Assembly (NCBI RefSeq): GCF_008831285.2
Contig: NC_045149.1
Coordinates: 3,215,500 to 3,279,499 of the forward strand
DNA length: 64,000 nucleotides
Source of the DNA: Nymphaea colorata
Lineage: Eukaryota; Streptophyta; Magnoliopsida; Nymphaeales; Nymphaeaceae
Direction of reading: 5' to 3'
The translations under genes were made by a program, and so were the position numbers. Positions 45,712 through 57,941 of this stretch are shown one piece after another (position 1 is the stretch's first letter; each line of letters starts with the position of its first letter). The notes beneath the pieces were generated by a model. It was not told where the DNA came from and made no database searches. It saw only the letters and a list, made by a program, of their open reading frames with translations.

Positions 45712-47635
45712 GATACCGTTTGGTTGCAAGGACAATTATTCTCAGGAAACTTGTCTTTAGAACAAGTGTCCTAAGAACAAAGAGTCCTTCTTCATATCAT
45801 ATGGGCAAGTTGTAATTCTGTCCAGCATTTGATTATAAGAATAAATTTTTCAACTTGTCATGTCTATCGTTTGTTTAAATAATTAGACAGACAAGTTTGA
45901 CACATGTTTTGTATATATATATATATATATATATATATAACATATAATAAAACAAATGAAAAAATTCTCAATTAATAAGAATGCTCTTTTTCTCTCTCAA
46001 TAAAAAATTCACATATGACAGAGGAAAATATTTCGAAAAACATTAAAAATACAAACAAATAAAAATATTCACCTCCCGCTTTTGTCATTCTTGTTTTTTT
46101 TTTTCCCCCTCTCTCTACAAATAAAACGGCCGAAATCCACTTGAAATAAAATGAAACACTTAACTAATAAATAGGTGAAGAACATACGAGCCAATAAAAA
46201 TATTTTATTTTTCTTTCTCTTTCTACACATATAAATAACCTAAATTCCTCATCCAATAAAAGAGAATGCCAATCAGACAAAATGTATATAAATTGATAGA
46301 GACATTAGCAATTAATTTACTCTAGACTGATAAATGAGGAAAATGTAAAAATAAAAGAACCAACATTACAGTATGTCCAAATTGATCTGTATGATTTGTC
46401 TAAAAGTTACATTTTTTGTTAAAGTGGAAGGAAAAGAAAATAAAAGGAAAGTTAGTAGTAGACTTGCATTATTTTACAACTTTCAACCAAATAGACAACT
46501 CAAATGTTGACCTTCCCCTCCCATGTCCCTTTAGTATTAAGATTTTTACATAATTTGAAAAAGCAAAGGAGATCAATTAGTGAGAATGACAAGTGTTTGA
46601 CATAGAAACAAATAGATGGTTGCTACATAGTTCAAAGTTTTAAGTCACCCACCTTCGAGTCTCTCTTGGGCATTTCGTCGAACAGTTTGCAAGCATCTTC
46701 AATATAAGAGCACTCCACTTGTGTCGACTTTGGCCAAAGCAATTCTGTAGGTCCAAGAAGAAGAAGATTTGTTCTGCAACTGTAATAGAAGTCTGGTAAT
46801 TCACTGTCAAGAGTAATTCAAGTGTACAATTATGAGGGACTCTATTCTCAAGCACAAATGCAGATCAGGTACAATTACAGGAAAAAAAAAAAATTGGACG
46901 TTTGATTCAGAAAAGAAGAAAAAGAATATGGATACTATACATATAAGCATACTATACATATAATCATCAGGAAGAAATTAACTAAAAAAGGTTGTTATTC
47001 GAGCTCGAACTAATAATTGTGAGATCCATAAAAAAATGTTATCTTCAGACTTCAACACCATTCAGACCAGTGAAGCACCGATAAACACCATTGTTGTTGG
47101 AAGATACCAGTGGCAAGACAAGACAGCGACTCTGTGGAGGCTGTGGGCCTCATGAGGCAGGGAAGTAGAAACCTGGAAACGCAGACAGGCAAGCAACTAA
47201 ACAACAATGTTGACAGGGTGGGCAAAAGAAGAACAAAGAGGATGAAGTGGGCGACCGATGGTGCAACAATACAGTAAGGTTTCACCGAACCAGGGCAACA
47301 AGGCAACGACAATGGGATCAATGCGGCCATCAGGAGTCAATGGCCCATGGCAGCAGACCCTTCTGACTCATCCGATAGAGAGAGAGAGAGGGAAAGGTGA
47401 AGATGAAAGCGACCGAGAGAGGGATGAAAAGCAGCATCTGCCATCGGAGGAGTCGCGAGCGCATGATCATGAGTTGTTCCATAGGGTGGGAACGAAAAAG
47501 GACACCTTTTTGCGTTCTACGTGGACACACGAACAATTAGTTCCCCTGTTATTCTCTCTGAGGTTTGGTGCACCTAGCTCGAGACTGGAACAGTGTGTTC
47601 CCAAGAACGCACTGTTTCAGCTACCAAACGCCCTC
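45712..47635. mobile_element. Harbinger-like non-autonomous element (1.9 kb)
   Basis: The ends GATACCGTTTGGTTGC (45712-45727) and, inverted, GAGGGCGTTTGGTAGC (47620-47635) agree at 12 of 16 bases. They are flanked by TTA at 45709-45711 and 47636-47638, the PIF/Harbinger duplication. No transposase is visible. It contains a (TA)n run (45911-45939) and a PPR-like fragment (46633-46710). Its ends differ from those of the 6-kb element, so it would depend on another transposase. Confidence 0.6.
46633..46710 (-). pseudogene. PPR protein fragment inside the Harbinger-like element
   Basis: The minus strand reads CSYIEDACKLFDEMPKRDSK before running into a stop after VGDLKL. YIEDACKLFDEMPKRD is the core of a plant PPR motif (usual form G.ARKLFDEMP.RD). 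PPR proteins bind organelle RNA. Only about half a repeat unit is left. Sequence further upstream on the same strand (to about 46800) is not clearly PPR. Confidence 0.55.
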
Positions 47636-47638
47636 TTA

Positions 47639-48180
47639 AAAGTTTATTGTTCCGGTTAGCTAAAAGTTCATTGTTCATTTATCGTTGAAAGGTGTTGCCC
47701 ACATGAAGATATGGTCAGTTGAGATTTTCAGAACTCTTCAATTTTGTCAATTAGTTACTTCACATGGGCCATTTTCAGGATCGTGTTGTTGGTCTATTAT
47801 TTGCTCTACTCCTAGTTTTAGGTGGCATTGTGGCCTTGTCCAAAGGATCATTTCAGTTCGAAAGCTGTAAATGTTGTTAGTTGGTCTGTTTTGTTTTCTT
47901 GTCTTTTTTGTGTCTTGCTGATGATTCATTACAATACTATATATAGCATTCTTAATGAACATAATACTGCTCATCTTGTTTGTCAAGATGCAAGTCAGCC
48001 ATGTTTCTTTAAATTCATGTTTTATATTGGTATTTATAATGTGAAATTGTATGGTCAGATTACATATTGGTTTTCTAATTTAAGCAGGTTTTAATATGTA
48101 AAATTTTAAGAAATGTTGGTCGGTTAGGAAACTTTTTTTGGTTAATGGGGAGGATAGAATAGTGGGACAAGTCATCTGTA
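47639..48180. other. Region without recognised gene
   Basis: One acceptor-like site (ttttcag, about 47772-47778) precedes a frame rich in hydrophobic residues (RVVGLLFALLLVLGGIVALS, about 47780-47845), which could be a membrane-segment exon of unknown origin. Otherwise nothing was seen. Confidence 0.25.
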
Positions 48181-48189
48181 TCCCAGAGG

Positions 48190-48640
48190 TACTGGTAGAG
48201 ATTTATAACAGTGACAAACACCACCAATGTAGCTTTTGAGGTTCATGTGACAGAAAATAATGTCAGTAAAAACACAATCTTTAGTGGCACGAGAAAGAGC
48301 ATCAGTAGCACTTGTCCTTTAGTAACGTGAATCATATTTTAGTATACATAATCTTGAGTGACATAAAAATCGTGTCAATAAAGGTTGGATATTTGAAGTA
48401 TGTACCAATTTTCAATGACATTTTTTTTCAATATTCTCTGATGTGTGTGTTGCATGACCATTGTCTCGCTTATTGACATGAGATACAAAAATGTCAGTGG
48501 AAATATCACTGGCATTGTCTACATTGACCTTTCTTTCATATCAGTAGAAGCAACAATGAAGGTTTTATTGGCATTTTTTGTATCTTTATTAGCGTTCTTT
48601 TTGCAATTAGTAGAGACTTGCATTTTGTGACGGAAGCAGT
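48190..48640. repeat. Scattered gtcagtg/agtgaca motifs, CACTA subterminal-like
   Basis: More than ten short motifs of the type agtgacat, gtcagtaaa and ttagtggcac occur in both orientations over 450 bases. CACTA (En/Spm) transposons have subterminal arrays of this kind that bind their transposase. No CACTA terminus was found, so the call is weak. Confidence 0.35.
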
Positions 48641-48848
48641 TACATTTCGCACATGACAAATCAAGAAAGAAAAAGTGGAGAGAGAGCGAAAGTGAGAGGA
48701 AGAGCAAGAGACGTAGGACCAGGGAGCGGCTGTTTTGTATGCATGTATTGGGTGAGTCGGCCGCCAATGACAGGCTGCCCGACTCAGCCAACTTGTTACT
48801 AGGCCAGTGCTGAGGTGCAAATTTCAGCTGGTGATCTATACCTGTGGC

Positions 48849-49106
48849 CAGGGGTGGAGGAAAGCTGTGGGGGAAAGGGGGAGGCACAACAACTCACTGG
48901 GAAATCCACCGCTTGTTGTGCCGTCAACCCAAATTGTAAGCCTTGGTCCCACTCAGATTTTAAAAACTGTAAAAATTTATATGGAAATTTAAAAAATTTT
49001 AGTTTAATATATATAAAAAAGCAAAGATTTCTATTTCGGCTCATGTTAAGATTTTAAAACTATAGTTCAGCCCCTATGACAAAAAAAAATTCTGGCCCTG
49101 CCCCTG
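48849..49106. mobile_element. Short hAT-type element (258 bp)
   Basis: It starts CAGGGGTGGAGGAAA and ends with the complement of CAGGGGCAGGGCCAGAA. CAGGGGYGGAGCC-like tips are common in plant hAT elements. The flanks cctgtggc (48841-48848) and cttctagc (49107-49114) agree at 5 of 8 bases, a possible decayed 8-bp duplication. Confidence 0.55.
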
Positions 49107-49233
49107 CTTCTAGCCCAGGCCCAGCCTGGCGCCTACCCTTATGCAAAGGCAAAAATAGCATACAAAAAATTTGAAGAAATTTGATGGAAGCTTTAAAATC
49201 TTGGGTTGATAGAGAGTCCAAGCCATGTGCATT

Positions 49234-49288
49234 GCTCTCTCTCTCTCTCTCTCTCTCCTCCCCCCCACCCCACCCCACCCCACCCCAC
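49234..49288. repeat. (CT)n followed by (CCCCA)n microsatellite
   Basis: About twelve CT units run into a C-rich block with five CCCCA units. Confidence 0.95.
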
Positions 49289-50089
49289 AAAACCCACCAC
49301 CCCTCATGAACAAAGAAAAAGTAACTATAATGTGCTGTATTAAATATGAAATAATGAACAAATAGTCTTTTAAATAGTATTTCCATCATCTTCCATCAAA
49401 GGCCTTTTGGAACATAAGGACAATGCAAATGACTTAGTTATATTGATGGTCCTGATTGTGTGCCGTTTTCCTTGCTAGATTAAGGCTGTCTTCTTGGCCA
49501 TATTTGACAAAGTCAAAAGGCCATCTGCAAATGTTTAGTATCATATGACATTTCTGTCTCCTTGTGACATAAAGCCCACCCCTTGGCAGTCGTATTAAAC
49601 ATTCTCATAGAATAAAAGAAAAGCAGCCAAGACATGTTGTCTATCAATATTCTTCTGAAACAAGTTGAGACATGGATTATGGTTTCGAATAAATGCCTGG
49701 CACCTCGTCTAACCACCAATGATTGCCCTAGATAATTACGGTAAACAATCAGTAGGTCCTATATTGTTAATATCGACTTGTGCTTGCCGTATTGGCCATA
49801 AGTTTCAAGAAATGCTTCTGCTGGAGGTATGTGTCCATCGCCTTTATGAATGGATATGAACAAAAAATCATCTGTGTTCATCTGCATCTATCTGAAATGG
49901 AAAAAACATATTTCTGTCACTCCCTATGTCGATCCCAGCTACTAGTTTGTACAGTTTATAGTCTTTTGGACGATGTACACACAGATTTCCTATCATTGAA
50001 GTCTTGGCCAATTTCCTGCATTGATTTCAGTTTGAAGCTGCCAAAAAATAGCTCTGATAATCATCTTTTTATTTTTGAAAGAAGATAAA

Positions 50090-52030
50090 AATGCATCTAT
50101 GCACAATCTACAAAGCCCTCCTTAACCAAATCTGGTGCTATAGCCTTGTAATTCTCATTCTTACGCCTACAACGGAGTGTCCCAGTGCTCCATATAACTG
50201 TGTGGAAGCATACACTCCAGCAGTACGTTCTTTACTCCTCGTTAAGCCAGTAGTTAAACCATCATTTGAGCTCCACTTATGCATTCCCATGCAGAACAAA
50301 ACACTTACTAAATCTGACTCCTATAAGTCTTCAAACTCTCTTATCCGCTCTACAATTGAGCACGATTTGGTTGGTTCAACTTCCCGTTGACATATAAAGC
50401 ATTTGTTGGGGAAGGAAACTCCTTGTCTCTTCCAGCTATCTAGTGTGGGGAATCTTCCACTAGATGGTCACATATACAAACCATTTGGCTTTAGGGAAAG
50501 CGCCTTTAAACCATATTTGTTCTCTTCAAACCTCCTTTTGGCTAATTTTCCTTATTTTTCTTCATATTACTGTAGTATCATTGTTATTGACTGGCATATC
50601 AAGGTATCGTCCTCCCCATCTCCAATTCTATTCACTGCAACAAATCATAGAGATCAGAGACAAGAGTGGAATCAGAGTTAAAGAACTTTATGACATTCAT
50701 TCCCATACTTCCTTTGAAATGACTGAGAATATATATCGTAGCCTCTTTGTACAAACATTTCTCATTCCACACATCTTGCAATAAGATTATCTGGCTCTTC
50801 CCAGTTCTTTTTGATATTACTGTAGGCTCAAACAAATACTTTGAGGAACCATGATGAGCCACTCGGGTCTTTCAAACTCCATAGACTGGCAGTTGAAGTA
50901 TTTTCTTTTGATTAGGGAAGACCACTATGAGTTGTGGCCATGTATATGAAGTCCCAACTTTGCTATCATTGCCTTGCTATGTTCTAAATTGTTCATGGGG
51001 AAAACAACCGTTTCTTGAGTAGGTTGGTATATAGTTCTCCAAGAAATGTGGTGTTGTCTAGGCTCGGATTGGTTTTCTCGGTAGAAAAAATTGGCCATAG
51101 ACAAATTGATCTTTCTAAGTGCCCATGCTAGGAGTTTGAATACACTTCTCAAGAAACTGACAAGCTGAGATAGGACATGCTTCAGTAGGAAAATTCTTCT
51201 TGCATAAGTGAATCATGATATTTTCCTGGCTACCATTTTATTGTCCACCTTGGAGACTAGTTCCTCACAGCACCTCTCACTATGACTACCCTAGAATAAG
51301 GAAATACCAAGCTACTTTATATGGAAGTCCTTTACTTCCATCCTAGAATGGAGGCCTGGTTGTAGGTGGTAGGTCAATCTATTTGCCATGTTGCATACCG
51401 ATCATGGTAGAGTTATTGTTGTTGATGATAAGCCTAACTAGCCTTTTCACGATGTCTAGTGTATCTTTGACCTTAATCACAAATTTCCTTTCCACCATAC
51501 AAAAATGGAAATTGTGATCTATTAAAGCACGAAAATTTGGGCATCTTCCTCCCTCAAAATCTTGGGAACTATTAGCTGACCTTGCTCTATAGTCATTTCG
51601 AAGTATCATATAATGATCTCCATGATGCTATCGGAGTGATATGTAGACAATGTCTCCTTGTCTTAACCCCTTTCTCAAGTCAAAATATTGTCCTTATTTA
51701 CCATTTAAATTAATTGCAACAAAAGTGGATGTCACACATGCCGTGAGTTTGTCTACCTGTTCTTTTGCAATCCAATATTTAAGACAGCTTTTTTCCATAT
51801 TTTATCATAAGCTTTGAAAATATTGAGGCTCAAATCAAGAGATGCTTCAAATTGCCCAAATAGTGGATTACTACATGACTTATTACCACGTTTTGCACTA
51901 GAGATGAGCCTGGAATAAAGGGTACCTGGTTCTCAGAAATAATATGTTAGAGGATCCTTTTCATTCTATCTACGAGCAACTTAAAGATAATCTTGATAAT
52001 AGATTGCATACTTTGAAGTTGTGTATTAAT
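50090..52030 (-). pseudogene. L1-type LINE reverse transcriptase and zf-RVT (degenerate)
   Basis: Minus-strand blocks are in order: IIKIIFKLLVDRMKRIL and IISENQVPFIPGSSLVQNVV (51830-52010), EKGLRQGD (about 51650-51680), a GLxINNNxSTMI piece (about 51400-51440), KDFHIK.LGISLF (about 51290-51330), ISWRTIYQPTQE and LEHSKAMIAKLGLHI (50925-51152), then TLDSWKRQGVSFPNKCFICQ (about 50380-50460), the zinc-binding end. Many frameshifts and stops. The endonuclease domain is absent. The 3' end lies near 50090 or lower. No poly(A) tail was identified. Confidence 0.8.
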
Positions 52031-52560
52031 ATGGACACCTGAAATTTGCTTTGTCTAAATGTAGATGGTTTAATGTTTAGATGGTTTAATGTTTTGAATT
52101 CACATTCTAAAGTCATGAAAACGGATGAGTGTGACTTCATACTTGTAAACTATAAATATTTATGTATAAACGATGAACTATTTGTGCTCACATATCAAGT
52201 TGGATAAGTTTTCCATGTAAATGATCTAATTAGAAGTATTTGTCTTATTTAAGGGATCATTTTATTCTTTTGATCATCTATATGAACACAAACCACCCAT
52301 CTCAATAGACGAACATGAGAGGTCCTTCTCATGCTTTAGATACTGAGAGTTTGGGCTTGAAAAAAAAATCCTATGTTTGCATGAATAGGTAGGGTAAGCC
52401 AATAAGTGAACAAACACAGAAATTAAGTTTACAAATAAGTACATTGACATATAAACCATGGAAAACACTGCCTAAGACATGCAAGAATGATGTGTGGAAG
52501 CCTGTCACAATAAGGAGATATCATCTTTTCTTCCTTCTCATGGTTGAAAATGTACATATT
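52031..52560. other. Spacer with a small duplication
   Basis: tagatggtttaatgttt occurs twice in tandem at about 52066-52099. No gene seen. Confidence 0.5.
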
Positions 52561-53590
52561 ACTAAACATTGTGGTATGGTGGGATAAATATGAAGGTCCT
52601 GAAACTATGATAACTTGAGTAATGAAACAATATGCAAAACTATGGATATGTTGGAGGTCTAAGCTAAGGAAACTTGATGAAAAACATAAAACATTAGAGA
52701 ACTCCATGAAGCATCGCAATGTTTTGATCCATGAAGATGAATGGAGGCCACTCACCAGACACTTTTGAAGTAGAAGATCAGAGGTCAGTGTCTGATCAGT
52801 TCATGTTTTAATTATCATGCTTTCAATTATATGTTCTTTTGAAGGAGCAAAGTGCAGGAAATAAAATTAGTTGTGCAATATAGAAGTTTCTTCATACTAC
52901 AATCACAAAGAGTTCTGCTCAAATATTTAATTTAATTATTATTAGTTACTTAATTGTCTATTACTAATTGTCTATTTTGCTTAAATTCCTAAGTGCCAAT
53001 ATGAGCTTTCATGCACTAAGGTATTTGCTATGATGTAGACATATTGAAGAGGTACTCAATATCCAGCGATGAGCGAAGCAATTGTAAGTTATAATAGTCA
53101 AATATTATTACAATTGTTATAATTTAAAATTATCTAGTAGACATGTTATGGGTCTGTTACATTGATTTGCACACTCTGATCAATGAAGCAAGAGTTTGAC
53201 TACTTGAACGTGTTAGAATGACCTATCTCCAACATATATATTGTCACAAGTGATGGGACTGAACCAATTTGGGCAAGTGTGTACATATGGGATAAGGGTC
53301 AAATCATCCACAATTTTTTATGCATCGCCAAACAAAAATGAATTGATGGCATTACATTACAATGCTAAATCAAAAGATAGAATAGTTGATACAAGAGCAA
53401 AGTGCTCAAGTAGATAAGACATGCCAATTGCAAAAGCAAGTAAAAATGTAAGGCTCTAAAGCCAGTAAGATATCTCAATTGGATGAGCAAGTAAAGATGG
53501 AAGACTCTCAAGACGATAAGATATGCGAATTGCAAGACCAAGTGAAGAGGCTTATAAAATTTTTAAATTGACAAATCATCTAGAAACTAA
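52560..53590 (+). pseudogene. Possible CACTA/En-Spm transposase relic
   Basis: Plus-strand fragments in different frames recall the plant Transposase_24 (Ptta/En/Spm) domain: RSKLRKLDEKHKTLENSMKH then EDEWRPLTRHF (about 52650-52760), and HTTITKSSAQIF preceded by GNKISC (about 52855-52930), where the family has NKxNR...HTTGSKSFAQ. A Gln/Lys-rich coiled-coil piece with two or three imperfect repeats (ISQLDEQVKMEDSQDDKICE, about 53470-53540) ends at a stop near 53570. No terminal repeats were found. Confidence 0.35.
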
Positions 53591-53599
53591 ATGGTAAAC

Positions 53600-55800
53600 A
53601 TTCATTATAATATATTAGTGTTTTCAACCATGCGATTATTTGAAAACTATATGCTTCATTAGTATTGAAGTAAATTTTCTTTTATTCTTTTCAGGGACTT
53701 GAAGAAGTGTGGATTTTGTAAACATCATCATATATCTCGTATGTGTTGTAGTTTTTTTGTTGGAAACTTGGACATATAATTGTAAATACTTTTGTTGTTA
53801 ATAGTTTTTTTCTTTTTACAGCTCATCTCTCTTTCTCTCACTTTGTACTGATATATGCATACACATGTTACTTGTGGATGGTGAATGTTTAGTTTTTTTA
53901 AGAAATTTGTTTCATTACAAGTTTCAAGATGTGACTTATATTTAACAAGGACATTGGAGGCATAGGTCTCATATTAGTCGTCATGTGGTGCGACAAAAAG
54001 GTAAGCTAGTACATGTTTTTCTACATATCAAGTTGTAGGACTTATAGAGTTTTTATACATATTGTAGTTGTCATCTTGTTTTAACAATGTATTTATATTC
54101 GTTATAAAGGTCAACTACAACTAATAACTCTATTGCAATTAATATATTATCATCGTACTAGTTGGAGACTCATTTGATATGGCTGTGCATATTACTATGA
54201 AGCGATCGACAAATTTTTTTCTATATGTTGAATGGTTAATATTGTTGTGTAGTGACTATATTTTTTCTATATGCTGCTCACTTTAGCTTTTACCATCTAT
54301 GATTCAGTGCACATAAACACACTATGAATAAGCGTGTTGTGTTACTCAATTAGGCTAGGGAGCATAAATAAATCAATAGAACTATACAACAAACATGAGT
54401 ACCTCAAGTTCACATGGAGAAGAAAAATATGACTCAACCTAGTACATTCAATATAAAAATGTCCACAAAAGCCTTTGGAGTCCCTTTCTCTATGTAAATA
54501 GCTCATTCCTTAAAATCTAAAGAAATGTATTCACATTGTTATGTGTCATTCAATTCAACATGGTTAACATGCCAGTAAGTATTCTCAAGTCTATTAGCTT
54601 TGGATTTGTTAAATTTATGAAAATAGAATACATGTCAACACACAGTTGACTTGTTTAGGTACTAGCTCTACAAAATGTCAATTTATTGATATAACCTAGG
54701 GAGATGATTGCAATTGGAAGGACATTTACATTCAGTAAATGTACTTGGTTGCTTGGTTCTTCAAAAATTTGAATTAACCAATGGCAAAAATTTTGGATAG
54801 GTTGGCCTCAGTAGCAATGGCAAAAGTGCATTCTTCATTTTATTACATCAGTAATATGATTTTACAAGTGGGCAAGTGAGTAACTTTAAGAGAGATAAGA
54901 TCATCATTAGTTGGCTATTTGAAAATTCATAAAAGCACATCTGATTTTATGTTAAAGGAAAAGAAGCACCTAATAATCATGGGGAAGGCAAAGTAGTAAT
55001 GATGGTGATCTGCATTTAATTTACGTTCTCTTCACTCTAAAAGGTCAATTGTTCAAAGTTATTGCCTCATACCATAAATTCCCTTGGAATGTGCTTGGTG
55101 ATGAACATGCTTTGTTCCATTAACTGTATCTAAATATTTATTCAATAGCAGTTATCTCATGACTACAAAACAATTGTGTAGGCATCCCATAGGTTGAATG
55201 GGGCATCATTGTTTCTTGTTGGTAGATGTAACCACAGTTGTTGCATTAAGCTATGAATTAGTGTTTAAGAATGTTTTCTTTGTTTTGTTTCTTTTCATTC
55301 CTCTTTTCACTTATTTGTGTAGATACCTTAAATTTTTCATAGGTCAAAATGACAATTTTACCCTTTACAATGTGATTTCAAACCAATTTTGACAAAGCAA
55401 GATTTCAACAGTTGGAGCCATTTATCAGAATGGAACTACAAGAACTTCATTAAGAAATCAGGGACCTAGACCCAAAACACTTAGGTTGTTGCCCTCATGT
55501 CAAATGACCATTTTGTCCATGAATGTCAAAAATTTTCAAAAACCCTAGTATTGATTTAGAAAAAACTCAAATTGGCTATTTCTTAGTTCTCCAAGTCTCT
55601 AAGGGTAGTTAAAATCAGCTCACCAGCTCTTTTGACTGGCCTAAGTCAGCTCACCCTAGCTTCATTAGAACCAACAACTACAATTTTTAGCTTGACCACA
55701 TATCCTTAAGAACAACCAAGTTCAAGATAGGTATACCTTACTAGAAACAAAGTATCATTTCATTTACTTCGAGTTACCAAGCCCAAATTTTAGTTCTAGA
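53600..55800. other. Region without recognised gene
   Basis: AT-rich, with no frame above 65 codons and no recognised motif. 55340-55800 has wording similar to intergenic parts of LTR elements (tgaccattttgtccatgaa). Confidence 0.5.
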
Positions 55801-55809
55801 GTAACCAAT

Positions 55810-56345
55810 AGACTTCAACTAGTCAGTCCCTCTTTTATTTTTATTGACTCTAAGATGAATTTAAGCTCATCCCAATGGAGTCAGCTAAACCCAAGCTAGG
55901 GTAATTTTTATCAATTTAAATTGATCTTTCCTTAGTTCGGTTTGACTTCCTTTATCTCAGTTTGAATCCAATTCAGTTATGAATGTCCTAGAGTCCACTC
56001 TCTCTCATATTTTTCAAAGGTCTAAGTTGAATTTGACTTCAACCAATGGAGTGAACTGAAACTGATCTATGATCATATTTATCATATGTAAATCTATATT
56101 CCCTTAGTTCAGTGTGAATTCATTTATTCAAATTTGAGTTGTGTTCAGTTCCAAATGTCCTGGAGCGTCATCTGTTTCATATTTTTCAAGGGTTTGAGCT
56201 GAATTTGAGCTCAGCCCAATGGAATAAGCTAAAAACTGAGCTAGGATCACGTTTGTCATGTATAAGTTCATTTACCCTTAGTTTGTTTTGAGTTCATTCA
56301 TTCCGATTTGATTTTCAGTTCTCAAGGTTTCAAAACTTGTTCCTA
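55810..56345. repeat. Three diverged tandem copies of a ~175-bp unit
   Basis: Copies at about 55810-55990, 55991-56165 and 56166-56345 each share in order: ctctttcatatttttcaagg, tgaatttaagctcancccaatgga, a gatcatatttatcat segment and cttagttc.gtttgaattc. Divergence between copies is high (roughly a quarter of bases). Non-coding. Confidence 0.7.
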
Positions 56346-56349
56346 GTAC

Positions 56350-57940
56350 TTGCTACACTCTACAATTGTTTTGAGCACATTTTAGCTAAATCAGATCAAT
56401 TTTTTTTATCTTTCAACATAACCTTATAGGATGTGGCTGATCTAAGTACCCCAAGCTCCACTAGTGCAAATTTCAATGATAACTTGGTATTTCAAACCCT
56501 TCCTACTGTCTCTTTATAAATTTGATATTTTGAAGATGGTGACTTCATAAAAATTGATTCATTTTCAAAAACTTTCTTTGTATTAATGTCTTGATTTCGA
56601 TATCAAAACCATGTCCCAATCTAATATCCATATTGAATTGTGTAGAATTCTCTACTGATCAACATAGTTCCGATGGAATCGAATTTAGTGTTTGTATAGA
56701 TCCAGAATGAATGTTTTTCTATTTGACATCTAACATAATATATTGTTTGATGTCAGTTTTCTCTCCAATATATTTGCATCAAATTTCCACTCAATGCAAC
56801 GTGTTAGCATAAACAATAGCTCATGAATCATTTGGAACTTTGCAAAGGTTACAATGTTTCAAATATAATTGACTTTCATGAAGATTTGGCTTTGAAATGA
56901 GCAAAATACGACAAAAATATAAGTTTTGATATATGGTTTTTTGTGCCACATGAGGGAGCATGAATTTCAATGCCAAAAGTTTAGTCATGTATTAAATGCT
57001 TTCAAGAATTATTGTCTCTCTAGAGGCTATAAAATTGGACATCCCTTCCCTTGTCTGCTCCTGAGTACAACATAATTTAAGGAAAACCCAAAGAAGTACC
57101 CAAACTCAAAAATGAGAAAAAATTTAAGTGTCTTAGTAGATTCTTAGATTCGAGCTGCAGTGGTACTAAGGATTAAATTAGAAGTCGTGGCTTTTTTTTT
57201 TTCCTTATGCTTTAGTTCTTTCTTTATTTATTTATTTAATGCATGTTTTGGATTTTCTTTTGTTTTATGCAAACTTAGGCTAGTTTATTTTCTACCTTAG
57301 CTCCTAGGTTTGTTTTAATTTTCTTTAATATGCTCTAGTTTAGTTCATTTACTTTAAGCATGATTTAGTTTAATATTTTTCTGCTTTCATTATTAGTATT
57401 TAACTAATGGCTATGTTTTTTTATCATTAGCTTATGATTTCAAACATGCATTTGTCATACAGATTTGTTTTCAGCATTTAGAATTAAACATGCATTATAC
57501 AAATTATGCATGACCTGTTGGACACTATGTCTAGTTAGTCTAGTAGCATGCATTGAGGCAGTAGCCTTGGAATGAGAAGACCCAAACCAAGCTTCGGTCT
57601 GATGCATATACATTTTCCAAAGCACAGTTCTTCTAAAACGATTTCAAAATAGTTTTGTAAAGCTCTAGATCACGTAGGTTCAAAGTCCAAACCCAGGTTC
57701 ACTTAACACTAGCTCTCTAACACCTAACCGAGTCTGGACATAGGGGTGGAAATATGGCATTGGTCGTCCCTCATAAATCCACCTCCATACCCAATCAAGA
57801 CCAAGTATGAAAACCTAACAGATTTGACCTAAACCGTAATCATTTTTTGAACATTTTGTGATAACTTTACAACAACCTTCAAAGATTTTTAGCTTCAAAC
57901 ATTTCAACTTCTCTTAATTATGGTCAATTTCTTTTTTTAT
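56350..57940. other. Region without recognised gene
   Basis: T-rich DNA, no frames of note, no terminal repeats found. Confidence 0.5.
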
Positions 57941-57941
57941 T

